Origin: Bettongia penicillata ogilbyi
Lineage: Eukaryota > Chordata > Mammalia > Diprotodontia > Potoroidae
NCBI GenBank assembly: GCA_023548195.1
Contig: JAJHZJ010000008.1
Location: 4,736,215 to 4,800,214 of the forward strand
Direction: 5' to 3'
DNA: 64,000 nucleotides
The notes beneath the pieces are model-generated. The model did not search any database. It was not told the DNA's origin and saw only the letters and a list, made by a program, of their open reading frames with translations. Position numbers and translations under genes: made by a program. Below, piece after piece: positions 9,965-23,000 of this stretch; position 1 is the first letter of the stretch; every line of letters starts with the position of its first letter.

Positions 9965-12900
9965 AAGGTCTGTAATGCCATTAATGTCTGCCCTCTTTTC
10001 ACTGCAGCAGATGATAAGACTTTTTTATGCCTTACAAAATGGCATCATGAGTTGCTGTTCTTTTATCTGATCAACAAACATGCTCCTCTAGGGATGAGCC
10101 TAGCTGAATTCTGCTAAAGTTGTCGTCTGATGACAGATATACAAGGTATAATTAGAGATTTAGACCTAGAAGGGACTTTAAAAACTTAATGAGCCCCATC
10201 CCTTCACTTTACAGATGAGGAAAGGGGAGCTCTGGTCATGTGCCCAGAGTTACACTACCAAGTGTCTAACGTCAGTTCTTCCTTTGTTTTGGTTCTTCTT
10301 TTCCCAAGAAGACCAAGGACGTCACAAGGATGATGTCTTGACTTGCGCATGAACTGAATTTAAGTGAGACAGAGCTGTACAAAGTCATCAGCCTTACTCT
10401 TTCTTCTAGAGACATCTAAGTCCAGTGACAAAAGTCAGGGCCACTGGTAATAGCTTGGGATACAGTGGAAGACCTTGGCATCTTTGATGTCTGACCAAGC
10501 TCTCATTATTCCACAGCACCTGCTTCAGCTGCCTCCATGCCACTGGAACAAATTGTTCTCATCTGCTCACTCGGGCTGCAGTTTTCGAATGCTTGGGGTA
10601 GACATCACCGTAACTTGCCTACAAGTCTAAGGTCTTTCTGTTACTCTCAACCTGGTTTAGGCTGTCTGCTGAGACGGTTTTACCAGGATATGGCAGCTGT
10701 GCATACTACAGCTTCTTGAAGCCACAGGTGAGGGTTGAGTGCCTGGGAAACACTAAAGGTAGATGAGCAACCTTGAAAAGGGCCCCACAACTCCGCACAG
10801 AAAATGAGCTAGTTCTCCCTGAATACCCCATACAGTCCTCAAGTCTTCCTGATTCCAGATCCATTGGCTAGATGTCAGTAACTCTATATTCAAAGTCTTC
10901 ATTTCAGTAGGAGCCGCCAGAGCTTACATTCTGCTGGCACAGCCTCTGGGCAATGAAACTCCAGGCCATGATGAAGCCTTAGAATAGACTTTCACTTCCC
11001 AAATACTTAAAACTTCTGAATTCTGATTTTTTTTTTTGACCCCTCTCTTCTCAACTACGGAAATTGCTGAGGATTCACCTAACCAGTTTCTTCTGTGGGT
11101 CATTCACCCCTCAACATTTGAGAGGTGAGAGTTGATACTACAAATGTTCAAAATCCTATCAGGCTGTGTTATTAATCAGCAGAGAGAACCAGTCAGAATT
11201 CAGAGCAGCAACACAGCATTGTGGAAATGGGACAAGGGTAAGGATCCGGTCAGGATGTTGACTCCAAGCCCAGTTTTACTACTTTCTGCTTTTACCACGT
11301 TGGGTAAATCCTTTCATCTAAGTCTCAGTTTTCTTACCTATAATCTCTGAGGTCCTTCACAGCCCTAGTATCTGTGATCTTATGAACTCTAGTCAGAATA
11401 GCCTCGTTTAAGATTAAGACTTCCTAGGATTATAGATAACTCCCTTACTTAGAAGATGATCTCTTACAGTCCATTTCAATCCTGGGATTCTACAATTATA
11501 ATGACTTCAGTGATGTGGGAGGGAGGGATTTCTGTCTACAAAGTTAGGGAGGATCTTCTTTCCTTGAATGTGTCAAATTTGAACAAGTGTGGGAATGAAC
11601 TGAAGAGAAAACTACAAAATAAATATTTGGGAACAAAACGCTGGGAAAGTCTTTTGAAGTCACTTTGCAAATCTTAAAGTGCTGTTTAATGCCAGCTAGT
11701 ATTTATGCTCATTACAATGCAGAACCAATTCCTATCCTACTGAGGGGTGGGATTCAAGTGGATAAATCCCCAAGTCTCCCCTTAACCACTTCAAATTTCT
11801 TTCCCCATCATACATCCAACCCTGTCATACCCTACCCATCCCAGTGATTTCGAATTTCTCCCAATTCCACTGTACAGAGTATGAAAAATCAAACAAAAAG
11901 ACAATAATCTGCAGTCCTGAATAGTGCTCAAGAGATTAAATGTGACATATTTATGGAAAAGTAATATACATTTTTTTCAAATACACAAACATTTACAAAA
12001 ACTGATAATACAGGAGGATACAAACAGGTGAGAAAGGGCAGAAAAGTTAAATATCGTATTATCAGATAACAGAGATCGTACCTATGGTTTCATTGGTGAG
12101 GAAGCTCCTCTCCACCACTGTCAAGTTGTCATCCTCTCTACAACTTATAGTCTGAGAGAACTGACTGGACCAAATAAGTAACTTAGTCAGGGTCACATAG
12201 TTAGTGTATCTCAGAGGTAGGACCTGAACCTAGATCTTCCTGCTTATGCTAATTCTCTATCTGCTACACATCAAAGCCTCTCACATCAGTTAAAAAAGAA
12301 ATAAAAATTTATCAATGAGAGAAATGGAGCCAAAAGAGGCAGGTTTATGTACAAACTAAAATTATGTTAAATAAAGGTTTACTTAACGGATAAAATTACA
12401 GAATCTTAAAGTTCTATTAAAGATATTGACAAAATATATAAAATTTATTGAATACTATCAAAGTATCACTTAGAGGTTATTTTAAATCCTTGAACAATTA
12501 TATTAATATTCATATACTTATGTACCAGGATGTACATTCATAAGTTAATATTATCCTTAAAAGAATTTTTAAAAAATATGCTACATAAATTTTTTAATAG
12601 AGAAAGGTGACATTTTACTTGATTCTTTTAAAAATGTAAATAAAGTCCTGATTTCCAACTTAATAAAGCTACAGCAAAGAAAGAAAACTAAACACCGCTA
12701 TTCTTACCATCTACAAAAATATGTAAGTACTGGAAGAAAACATGTATATCATTATCATTAGGTAGAATTTACATGGTAAGTATATTTTCTTAGAAAAATT
12801 TTTTTATAATAAATAACACTATTAAATATGAAAACAATGTGATTATGTAAACATATAAAGACTAAGATACATCATCAATTATAACATATTTTTCATTCAT

Positions 12901-14209
12901 GATTTTTAAAGCATTTATTTGACTCTAAAAGCAAGCAGTACATGTGATGACAAATATTAGAAGTTCTCCAACTATGAACAGGGTTAAAGCAAAGTTATCT
13001 ACTTTCACTATCAACTCAGTTTCACAAACGTTAGACAATTTTTTTTTTTAATTAAGAGAACAAGTATAGACAATAAAGAGGTTGAAATAGCTATCATTGT
13101 GGAATTATAGAGGCAGCTAGGTGGTAAAATGGAGCGCTGGTTTGGGAGTCACAACAACCTAACTTCAAATTCTGCCTCAGACACTGATTTAAGGGGGTGA
13201 CAATGGAAGTCACTTATTTTCTTTACCCTGTTTCTTCATCTGTAAAATAGGAATAATAATGGCATCTACCCTGCAGAGCTACTGTGAGGTTTAAATGGAT
13301 ATTATATATATATATATGCATTATATAAGATTTGTGATATATTCAAAAATTAACATATATATGGTCACTTACATATCCTCTTTGCAAAACACTTTACATC
13401 TATTTTCATCTGATAATCACAATTCTCCAAGGTCAATGCTGTTACTGTCCATATTTTACAAATATTACTTGATATTAATATATATTCTATTTATATGTGA
13501 TGCTACATACATGAAAATAAAGTTTTATAAATAACCTTAAAGAGTTCTATAAATGTTATTCGTCTTATATAGAGATGATGTGGTCTCTTTCAAAAACCAG
13601 GGAGAAATAAAAAAAAAACACTACAATGAGAAAAAAAATCAAAGGGGGAAGGGAAGAAGAAAACTGAAAACAAAAAGAGAAAAAGGAAAGTAAGTGATAT
13701 AATAAAGGGAAGAAATCAATTAGGGAAAATCCCATCCTTGACCCATTTCCCTCTCGGGACCCCCTCCCCCATCCCTAGGATGAGCCCGTCTTCTTCATCA
13801 CCCCCCCATCCCTAGGATGAGCTCGTCTTCTTCTGCATCACCCCCCCCATCCCTAGGATGGGCCCGTCTTCTTCTGCATCACCCCCCCACCCCCATCCCG
13901 AGGATGAGCTCGTCTTCTTCTGCGTCATCCCCCCCCCCCCACTCCACCCCTGGCCTCATCCCAAGGATGAGCGCATCCTTTTCTGCCCCTCCTGATGAGC
14001 TCATCTTTTTCTAGGCCCACACTTGTAACGAGCTCATTCACTTCTGGCCCTACGTCCCTGTGAGGGGCCCATCCTTTCTGTCCCTCTGATGAGCTCATCC
14101 TTTTCCAGCCCTCTCCCATCCACTTTGCTCGCCCACCCCCCATCTCCGCGGTGAGCTCATCCCTTTCTGTCCCCCTCCCCCAACCCAGGCTCGGGTCCAT
14201 CCTCTTCCG

Positions 14210-14880
14210 CCCCGCTCCCCCGTCCCAGGGATGAGCGGCTCTCCGCGCAGAGCACCCCGCGCGCCCTTCTCCTCTCCAGGGTCTCTTTCTCGGGAAAGAC
14301 CACGCAGCCCCGCTGGCAAGGACCTCGGCCCCGTGTCCGTCCCGGCCCGGAGGGACCAGGCGAAACCGCACACGAAACCATCGAGGGCACGGGAGGCAGG
14401 CGGAAGCAGCCCCGCTCCCCCCGGGGCGCCGCCCAAGACATCCTTCCGGCCCCGTGTGACGGCTCCCAGGAGCGTGCGCGCGTGCGCACGCTCGGCGACC
14501 TTAGTGCGTGAGGGCGAGCGCCAGGGCGCATGCGCGCGCAGCCCCTCCAGGGCCCGCCCCCCCCAGGACCCGCCCCCCGGAGACGCAGGCCTGGTTGTGC
14601 GATAGAGTGCGGATGTCCGTCAGTTCCTGTGCCTTCTTTTACTTGAGCCGTGGTTTGTCCGTTTTGTCGGAAGAAAAATTTCCTTATTTCTTATACGTTC
14701 AGTTCGTAACATCCCTAGTGTGAACCCTCAGCAGGGCGTGACAGCAGACTTGGCCGGTCACCCCCCGGGCGCCCCGAAAGCGCTCTTGTCTCGGGGTGGG
14801 GGGGATGCCAGGGCGAGTTCCACGTGAGGCCGGAGGCCGCGGAGAGAGGGGCAAGGCGATGGCTGTGCCAGGTGATCAGC
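14210..14880. promoter_or_regulatory. CpG island with NRF1-like palindrome, copy B
   Basis: Counterpart of 7440-8110. The NRF1-like GCGCATGCGCGC (14526-14537), both GC boxes and the CGGAAG core are retained. The C run in the first GC box is one base longer. No downstream exon is recognised. Confidence 0.6.
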
Positions 14881-15830
14881 CCTTAGGGGTTCGTGTGTGC
14901 GCTGCGTTCCATGTAACGTGTCCTATGAGAGTGGGACGCGTGTGGGCGACCCGGTTATGGGCTTATATGACAAACACCTGTGACAGGACACGTGACGTGT
15001 AGCGTGCGTCCGTAGGAAACCTAGCACGTGCCGGCAGCCTTGGAACATGCCCGTATGGCACGTGTGCCAACACATAGCGTGTGTGTGCACGTGTGGCATG
15101 TGTGCGGCCTCATGACACGTCCATGCGACAGTGTGTCAGTAACATGCATGTAACATGTTTGTAACTATAACAGTCCACGTGACTCAACATGCATGTCTGT
15201 GCGGCATGCTTATGGCATCGTAACATGTCCATGTGACATAACGTGTCGACGTGTGCGCGCATAAACCATTTTCTATCCTTTCGATGTGTGCACGTAACTT
15301 GTAACATGTGACATAAGTATTGTAAGTTTATAGCCTTATATATCCATGTGCCACGTGTAACATGTGGGTGCTGTGTGTACATATGACACGCATGGCACAT
15401 GATGCACATGCAAATATGGTGTATTTGTGGGCTTGTGTGGCCATGTGACACATTAGCACGTGTTTATGCAATCGTGTTCGTAGCCTTAGAATATTGACAT
15501 ACATAGCACATAGCATGTTGCCCAATACATAACATGTATTGCACATATATTTGTGGCCTGTTTGCATGTAGCATGTGTGTAACATAATACCGTGTAACGT
15601 GTGTGGCATGCATGTGATGGCATGCATGTGGTGTCCTTCATGTGTGCCATATAAGTCATGAACCATATGTGTGTGATGTGAAAAGTGTGTGTAGCCCTAT
15701 AGTGTGGTACATAACATGTACACAGTATTGGGTTTGTATTCTTTGTACCGTGTATAATATGTGACATGTCACATGTGTAGCACATGTGTGACATGTTATA
15801 TATAAATAAAAACAAATTCGGCTCTTCATG
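14819..15830. repeat. CACGTG/CATGTG-rich array, copy B
   Basis: Counterpart of 8040-9055 with the same word composition and the same CACGTG sites, starting at 14821. Small indels shift the spurious minus-strand frames relative to copy A. Confidence 0.8.
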
Positions 15831-15854
15831 CCCTCATGGACCATATAAATCCTT

Positions 15855-16035
15855 GGAGTTTTCTTGGCAAAGATACAGCAGTTGTTTGCCATTTCCTTAT
15901 CCAGTAAATTAAGGCAAACAGATGCTAAGTGACTTGGCCAGGGTCACACAGTTAAGTATCTTAAGGGCCAATTTGAACTCAAGTCTTTCTGAACTGATGG
16001 CCCACTAGATCATCTACCTGCCTCTAGTGTGTTCA
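15855..16035 (-). mobile_element. SINE with RTE-type 3' end, minus strand
   Basis: It starts with 'ggagttttcttggcaaagat' and 'tttgccatttccttatccag', the reverse complement of the SINE/RTE tail. It continues with 'gtgacttggccagggtcaca' and ends in a reversed head. It touches the right edge of duplication unit B. Confidence 0.75.
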
Positions 16036-16394
16036 CATGCATGTGTGTACACACATATTTATATACATATGCACATGTACCATATGTTTACATTTATATA
16101 TCTAAATATATGGGAGATATCTAGGTATCTACATACCTGTGCATAGCTATGTATGGTTATATATATGCATATAAAAGAGAATGGGGTTATTAGAAGTTAA
16201 GCTTTTAGACCCTGAAAGCAGAGACCCACTTTTCAACTAAATATAATAGATATATAATACATACATGTTGTATTAAATATACATGTAAATATATATGCTA
16301 TGAAGTATATCCTATTAAAGCTTAAAACTGCAGTAAGGCTTTTGGAGTATGCTGTATATATCTTTTCCCTTCAGTGTATTTGTGTATAGATATA
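16036..16394. other. AT/AC-rich simple sequence; possible MITE end
   Basis: TATAC/ATGTAC-type low-complexity sequence to about 16160, then unassigned. 'attaaagcttaaaactgcag' followed by 'taaggcttttgg' (16315-16345) resembles half of the palindromic element family at 1419-1490. Confidence 0.5.
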
Positions 16395-16720
16395 CTGGGA
16401 AGCTAGGTGGTGCAGTGGAGAAAGCACCAGTGCAGGAGTCAGGAGGAGCTGAGTTCAAATCTCATCTCAGACACTTGACACCCACTAGCTGTGTGACCTT
16501 GGGCAAGTCACTTAACCCCAATTGCCTCATCCTGGGTCATCTCCACTCATCCTGATGAATATCTGGTCACTAGATTCAGATGGCTCTGGAGGAGAAGTGA
16601 GGCTGGTGACCTGCACAGCCCTCACTCACTCAAAACAAAGTCAAGTGCAAGTCATGTCCTCATTTCTCTGATGGCATGGTCTTCTTTGGCAATGAGAGAT
16701 GAACACACACAAATGGACTT
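16395..16720 (+). mobile_element. WSINE-like marsupial SINE, near full length
   Basis: The tRNA-like head reads 'agctaggtggtgcagtggag' with 'gagttcaaatctcatctcag'. Then come 'gtgaccttgggcaagtcact', 'aaccccaattgcctcatc', 'ggctggtgacctgcacagcc', and a 3' end with 'ggcatggtcttctttggcaa' and 'tgaacacacac'. The long specific 3' part separates it from simple MIR copies. This SINE type, as I recall it, is typical of Australian marsupials. Confidence 0.7.
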
Positions 16721-17344
16721 TTTAATTTTCTGCCCATTTCAGTCAATTGTGGGACTCTGAGGATGCCTGCTGTAAAATATTTGTGAAAGCCTACCCTTTG
16801 TCTCTTTCCGCCTTCATTAAGGCTACATTTAATGTGTGTGGTATATTCTCGGAAATGTTTGTAAAGATGAGAAAGCAGGATTGCAGTTCAGTGGACACTG
16901 ATTTTTCTTAGCTGCTTTTGGAGGTAATAATAAGGTATGTGATGTTTTTTCCTTAAGCATTTGTTATCTCTCCCTATTTGAAAGATCTTAAGATCTCCAT
17001 ATCCCTCAAAATTACGTCACCTTTAGCATGCAAACTTGTTCTAGTCCAGCCTGTCTCACTATCTTTTTCTTTTTTTGATTACTAGTTCTATTTCTTTGTC
17101 CAGCACTCTGCGAACTGTGATATTCTAACTGTGCTGGAGTCCCAGTGTAGCATCTTGATAGTCAGCAATAGCAGAAACAGTTTATTAGAAACCTTTTTAA
17201 AGATCTTATCCATTTTTGTCAGTTTGTTGCTCTTCCAATTTTATCCTTCAATGCTTTTAGATTAATCTGGCTTAATTAATTCTTTCAGAAACCTTTCTTT
17301 AAACTTCTGTTTTCCTCCATTGCTTGTTTCCTCTAAAACTGTTC
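16721..17344. other. No feature seen
   Basis: Unremarkable AT-leaning sequence without repeats or frames that I can name. Confidence 0.5.
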
Positions 17345-17545
17345 TGTGAAGCTATAATCTTACAGAATCATTGACCTAGAGCTAGAAAAGATTTTAAGAG
17401 GTCCATGTGAGTCCAACTCCCTCGTTTTATAAATAATCAAATGTGAGGCCCCCAGAGGTTAAATGACTTGCTCAGCACAGATAGTAAATCTCCAAGGTGG
17501 GATTTGAATCTAAGCCAGGGTTTCTTCCCTTGCACCATGTTGCCA
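17345..17545 (-). mobile_element. MIR-like SINE, minus strand
   Basis: 'gacctagagctagaaaagat', 'gaggcccccagaggttaaat', 'gacttgctcagcacagatag' and 'gatttgaatctaagccaggg' follow the reverse MIR order. No recognised feature follows to 17885. Confidence 0.6.
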
Positions 17546-17885
17546 CAAATCTGTGAGACAGCTGAATATTCTAAACTGGTCTTACCCTTGACTGCCATAT
17601 CCCTATGTTTGAAAAATTTGAGCAGTTTGTTTAAATGTTCATGTTGGAGTTCCCTCAATTGTACATCATTTTTTAAATTTTTTCTAGGTTGGAATTAATT
17701 TTTATTTGTGCTCTAACAAATTAGTAGTCTAACTATGTAGAGACAACTGAAAAAAAAATTACTCATCAGTAACTCACCATTTTCTGTCCTTTAGACTATA
17801 ATCAGTTTCATTTTTTTTTTTGTGACATCATCTGACCCATTAGGGAAGTAGAATGAGGATGGTTCTGGAATCAAAGAGCCTCAGT

Positions 17886-17970
17886 TCCATATGGGAGTAC
17901 ACACACACGCGCACACGTGCACACACACATGCACACACACATGCACACGCACACACACGCAGACACACAA
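17886..17970. repeat. (CA)n-type microsatellite
   Basis: CA repeat interrupted by CG, TG and GC variants, about 85 bp. Confidence 0.9.
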
Positions 17971-17994
17971 AATAATATGAGGGGTTTTTTTTAA

Positions 17995-18365
17995 TGGCTT
18001 TGTGAACTTGGAGTCAGGAACATCTGGGTTCTAATCCCATCTCTTATCACTTGTTACCCGTGTTATTTTGGGCAGGCCTATCTGGGCGTCCGTTTCTTCA
18101 TCTGGAAAATGAGAGTTGTACTCCATCAGTGGTGTCAAACTGAAATAGAAACTGGAGTCACTAAATCACACATCAACCCTGAAGGCCATATGTTGACTTA
18201 GAAAACCACATATTAACACTTGCGTTCCACTGTATTTTTATTTCTTAAATATTTCCCAATTACATCTTAATCTGGTTCCAGCATGTGGCTTCTGGACCAG
18301 GTGTTTGACACTTCTGTAAGACATGAACTCTGAGGTCTCTTCCAGTTCTGAAGCAGCTTTCTCCT
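17995..18365 (+). mobile_element. MIR split by a hAT-type element
   Basis: MIR sequence ('cttggagtcaggaacatctg' to 'gagagttgtactccat') resumes at 18325 with 'gaactctgaggtctcttcca'. The middle is the element at 18127-18316. Confidence 0.65.
18127..18316. mobile_element. Non-autonomous hAT-type element (190 bp)
   Basis: Ends CAGTGGTGTCAAACT and GTGTTTGACACTTCTG are imperfect inverted repeats of the hAT CA...TG type. Flanking octamers TACTCCAT (18119-18126) and TAAGACAT (18317-18324) match at five of eight. Removing the element plus one octamer restores a MIR. 'gtatttttatttcttaaata' and 'cccaattacatcttaatctgg' occur internally. Confidence 0.65.
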
Positions 18366-18745
18366 TTTGAAAAAAGTATCCATGATATATACAGGCATAA
18401 TATTTGTAGTCTACAACCTTTCACATTTCTTCTTACTGAACCGTTTTCCAACTGATTTTTCAGCATCCTATATCACTCTACCTTTGCATTGAAGTCCCAA
18501 GGTATAAAGGTGTATGTTGATTTGGTTTAGAGCATCTCACTGAGCTCTTCCTGGAATTCCTATGCCTTCTCCTCCTATGCAACACTTCTTGGTGCACAAG
18601 CAGTGATTTTAGCCTTTTAACAATGCCCATTGTGAGCACCACTAAAAAGATGACTGGAATAATGTTTCTTTTTGTCTCCGGCAGCCTGACAAAATCAACT
18701 GTGCTCACTCCTTTATGTGTTTCCTCAGTTACAACTACTGAGCTA
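18366..18745 (-). pseudogene. RTE LINE endonuclease remnant, minus strand
   Basis: Minus-strand translation carries decayed RTE/BovB-type endonuclease blocks: an 'EETHKGVSTVDFVRLPE' block, an 'FNAKVE' remnant of the GDFNAKVG motif in a shifted frame, and 'WILFSKGE' matching the NTFFQKGE position. The catalytic GD is W-D here and frames are broken. It is a dead fragment. The 121-codon minus frame at 18478-18843 is explained by it. Confidence 0.55.
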
Positions 18746-19450
18746 TCCTTCTGTTTCTTGTATCTACAAAACATTTGTGAGAACATTCCACACACAGTAA
18801 ATATAGGGAAGAATGGAGAATGAGAGAAATGATAGGCTTTCACAGATATTTTACAGCAAACATCTTTATTTGCAAACTTACATGTGGAAGGACGTTAAAG
18901 TGTTAAAAACATAACAGGAAGTTATCAGAGCTGTGCTAAGGGTTTTGTAGGGGCTGTTTCCTCAGTTGGCCAAGGAAATGGAGATCAGCTTAGCTTGGGA
19001 AAGAGTCAGTGACTGAATAATCCAAATTTCCAGGGTCATAATTATAACAGAAGTCTTAATGTAATTGATGACAGAGTTGAAAAGTTCTAAGTTGTTATTT
19101 GAAATAAGTTTTTATGGCATCATTTTTTTCCATTCCCACAGTTTCTTCCAGCATTTCTCCCCGTCCCCCTCCCAAAGAGCCATGTACAACAAATAGTATT
19201 TTTAAAGAATAAAAGGGGAGGAAAAAAATCATCACATAATTTATTTTTTAATAATCTTCTCTACCATATAATCCTTTTTCATTTATTAATCCATGTAATT
19301 AAAATTTTACAACTTCTTATAAATTATAAATATTTTAATCTCATTTTAATCTAATGTTATCTCAATTGTTGCTATATATCTGAATAAAAACTTAGGGAAA
19401 TGGGACAACAGTGTGATGGAAAATGGGGTTAGCTGAGGATTTTACAACAT
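18746..19450. other. No feature seen; AT-rich
   Basis: AT-rich, particularly 19200-19400, with no frame or repeat I recognise. Confidence 0.5.
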
Positions 19451-19454
19451 ATAT

Positions 19455-19605
19455 CATATGAAGCCAGAAAGAACCATAGAGACAGATGAGGAAACTAAAG
19501 CCCAGAGAATTGACTTGGCCATGGTCATACAAGCAGTAAATAGCAGAGACAATATTGGAATCCAGGTCCTCTGAGTCCAAAGCTTTCCGCTGTATCATAG
19601 TGGTT
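19455..19605 (-). mobile_element. MIR-like fragment, minus strand
   Basis: 'gatgaggaaactaaagccca', 'tggccatggtcatacaagca' and 'ccgctgtatcata' follow the reverse MIR order. Confidence 0.65.
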
Positions 19606-19649
19606 TAAGGTACATCGTCCTAAATTCCTACTGAATCAATGAGAAAATA

Positions 19650-19840
19650 ACTATAATAAGCGACATTTATATAGGACTTTAAAATTCTCAAAGCATTTTG
19701 CATACATATTTTCATTTGAGCCACACATTTTACATTTGTACAGATGTAGAAACTGAGTTTTAAAGAGGTTAAATGACTTTTCCTTCTTTATGTGGCTGCT
19801 GTCAAAGATAGGATTTTAACTCAGATGTTTCTGGATCTAT
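19650..19840 (-). mobile_element. MIR-like SINE, minus strand
   Basis: Reverse MIR tail 'acatttatataggacttta', 'aaagcattttgcatacatat' and 'cagatgtagaaactgagtt', followed by a decayed core. Confidence 0.65.
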
Positions 19841-21585
19841 TTCAACATATGATCAAAAATCCCATCATGAAAAGTTAGGATGTAATAGAACGTCCTACTT
19901 GTCCTAATTGTGGCAAGGTGAAAGACTTAGCTGTTCTTTAGAGCAAATAAGATAATGTGTGAAGAATCTTGTTAAATTCTAAAGCACTCCATAAATGTTT
20001 GCAGGGGACTAGAAGGGAAGGGAACAAGCCTTTACAGGTCGCCTGCACAGTGTACCAGGCACTGGGCTAAGGTTGTGAGAAATAGTTCATTTGATCTTTG
20101 ATTACCTCTCCAGGGGTTAGTTTTCTCATATGTAAAGTGAGAAATTTGGACTAGTGCCCTCTTAATTTTCCATCTAGGTCTAACTCTCTGTTTTTAATAA
20201 AGAGAAAAAATTAGAGGAGATGGAATAGTTACATTTTATGTTATAGAAAATAGGAGTTTTTTGCACAAGAAAAAACAGTGTTTTCCAAACAAGAACTAAA
20301 GAAACAAACTGGGAAAGAAATTTTAAATAAAATTGGTTAAATTTCTCATAAAAAATCTGACATACAAAATTTCAAAGGAACTGATGCAAATTTATTTTGT
20401 ATAATTGGGGACTATCCATTCCCTAATGCATAACAGGTCAAAAGACATGACCAGCAGTTTTTGAAAAAAAAGAAACAATTTTAACCTATCACCAACATGC
20501 AACCATCAAATTATCAGATTTTTTAAATGATAAGTTCAGTGCTGGAATGACTGTAAGAAAACAGATACTAATTTGCCACTGAGAGAATTTTGACTACCAC
20601 GATCTTTCCTTTTTCAAAAATAACATAAAAATGACAATCATCTACCAAACTGTTTATACTGTTTAAATCAGTAATCCCCTTGCAAAGATAGTATACCCTA
20701 AGAACGTTATTTATAGAAGATGTTCTTTGCAGCATTGTCCCACTATTAGCAATAGCAAAATCCTATAAACAGCTATGTGTCCAATGATTTTGGAATGGCA
20801 GAACAAATTATGCCATGTGACGGTAACAAAATGCTAAAATTTGAATGAATGAGTCAAATAAAATATCTAGTAATCACTTACTGTGTACAAAAGTGTTCTG
20901 AGTGCCAGGGGTACAGACAGAAAATTGAGACAATCCCTACTCTCAAACAGTTCACATACTGATAGGAAGATCACCCCTTTGGAAGGTTTCAGCTGCAAGT
21001 CAGACGTCATACTTGTCCAGTTGTGACAAGGTAAGAGACTTAGCTGTTTTGTGGAGTAGCAGCAAGACTCTGGTAAAAAAATGGACAGTTTAATACTACC
21101 TTTGGGGCATATAATCTTCCTTTCTTTAAAAAAACTAGAAAATGAGTTAAGTGTAAGTTTGCTAAAAATGTATGGTTCCATGTATCATTACTCACAATTG
21201 CTCCTTTATGTAGTTTTACTTGACTGTAGGAATTTTACATTATAGGGGAATCAACTGGATGCATATTGAGGGCTTGTATGATGCCAAAACAAATGTAAAT
21301 ATTTTGGTTAAATAGACAGATAGCCATGGAGAAGAAAGTTCTCACTGCAAAAGTCCCTGGTCTTGTCAAATGGTTTAACAACAGAAGTTTTTTTGTTTTT
21401 GTTTTTTGGTGGAAGTAACATGAAAGAAGATGTATTATTATCTGCTCTGCCTGAGGACCAGTGGGCCTTTCATTGACTTGTGGCTAAACCTTCCTGAATG
21501 TGTTGTCTCCTCCTGGAAGGTGAGCTTGAGATCAAGGACTGCCTTGTTTTTCTATTTGTATCTCAGTGCTTTGAACATAGTAAAC
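19841..21585. other. No gene seen; paired 52-bp dispersed repeat
   Basis: Mostly unassigned AT-rich DNA. About 52 bp at 19891-19944 recur at 21005-21057 in the same orientation, sharing 'acttgtcc', 'ttgtg', 'caaggt' and 'gacttagctgtt'. 20870-20975 resembles a reverse LINE/SINE tail ('actgtgtacaaaagtg', 'gagtgccaggggtacagac'). A 104-codon minus frame at 20867-21181 shows no domain. Confidence 0.45.
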
Positions 21586-21645
21586 ACTTCACACACATGC
21601 AGACACAGACACACACGCACACACACACACATACACACACTCATT
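21586..21645. repeat. (CA)n microsatellite
   Basis: CACACACA tract with GCAGACAC and TA interruptions. Confidence 0.88.
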
Positions 21646-23000
21646 GTGGCAATATTTCCAAGTTCTTCATCCCCAAATATCAGAGCACTAAAATTGTAAA
21701 ATGTCAGGGTTAGAAGAAAATTTAGAGGTCATTCAGTGTAACCCTGAATTTTGTAGAGGAGGCTGGAAATGTGAGGGAAGTGCTCAATACAGCTAATTAC
21801 CGGCAGAACTGAGGCAAAATAAGATCCCATTGCACAATACTGCCTCCCAGTCATCATCAGCAAATTATTATTTCAGAAAAAATAAAATAGTGATAATATA
21901 ATCATTCTCTAACTGACTAACTTCAGAACTAAGTGAAGAATACATATGGAACAGGCCTAGAGTATACTCCACAGCTTGACTCACTCTCCCAACTCACTCG
22001 AAGAACCAGCAAAAGAACCGGGGCATCTAATTACTGCTCCCCTCAGAGTACAAGGGGTTACCCTGAGGGTTGGAGGCGATTTTCTAATACAGTTACTCCT
22101 GAGTTCCCTTCCATTTTTTAATAAATTAATCTCCCTAATATCAGTTAGCCAAGTAAGTCAATTAGCTTTTACAAAGGGATATTTACTGAGAACTATAGCA
22201 GCATCTGAAGTACAATAACACAGGACCTAAAAGCTAGGACACTCCCCCTCTGCACACGCTCACCTCCTGGGAAGAGTATCCTAAAGTAGAGAGCTCCTCC
22301 CGGATCATCTAGTTAGATATTTAAGGAGGAGGACACGGTGCAGACACCTCATCATCTCCCATCTGGTTGTTCACCTGGACTTTTATCTTTGTCTTGAGAA
22401 ACTCATCCTCTTCCACCTTCTCTGCACTTCCTAACCCTGAGACCCTTCCCTCCCTCTGATTGAAGAGGGTTGAGAGGGTGGACATCAGAGGACTCCTCCA
22501 AGATCATAGGAACATGGGTTCACAACATTCCATCCCAAACAGCCGCCCCACATATATAAGCTTCCTGCTAGACCCACACTTGAAGCACCGAGGTCAGGAG
22601 TACATGTGGCAAAGGAGGACATCCTGACTCTGGGAGTCTTTTTTTCCCACGATGCAGTGCCCCATCAAGCTCACGTTTGGGCCTGGCATACCCAAAGGTT
22701 GAGTCATCCTCTTGTTTGACTCTGGATTCTCAGCCAAGCAGATTATTTCTCAGGGGTAGCTCTTCAAAAGACTTGACTGTTGGGCTCCAGGGGGACTCTT
22801 GTTACCATCTCTACTTACCAGATCTCTAGTGGTGCTTTCGACTTTTCAAAGCTCAAAAGGTTGCTAACCTGGTCTAGTGTCTAGATATTCATTTACCTAA
22901 GACTGCCTTTTGCCTCTTTTTATATCCCCAGCACTTAGCACATAGTGGATAGTTATCATCTGTTGAATTTATTGAATCAGGACAGAAAAAACAAACAGGC
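21646..23000. other. No gene seen
   Basis: A moderately GC stretch at 22230-22600 with 'acatatataagcttcctgct' could be part of an old retroviral or LTR remnant, but I cannot confirm this. A MIR-like trace (minus strand) lies about 21700-21850. Confidence 0.4.

Larger units (their letters stand above)
9965..15854 (+). repeat. Segmental duplication unit B (about 5.9 kb)
   Basis: Same content and order as unit A, with the 157-bp segment present once and small indels in C runs and at 14470-14490, where B has eight extra bases (gcgcgcgt-like). It ends at 15854 directly against a minus-strand SINE. Minor substitutions are scattered, consistent with a recent duplication or with two haplotypes. Confidence 0.93.
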
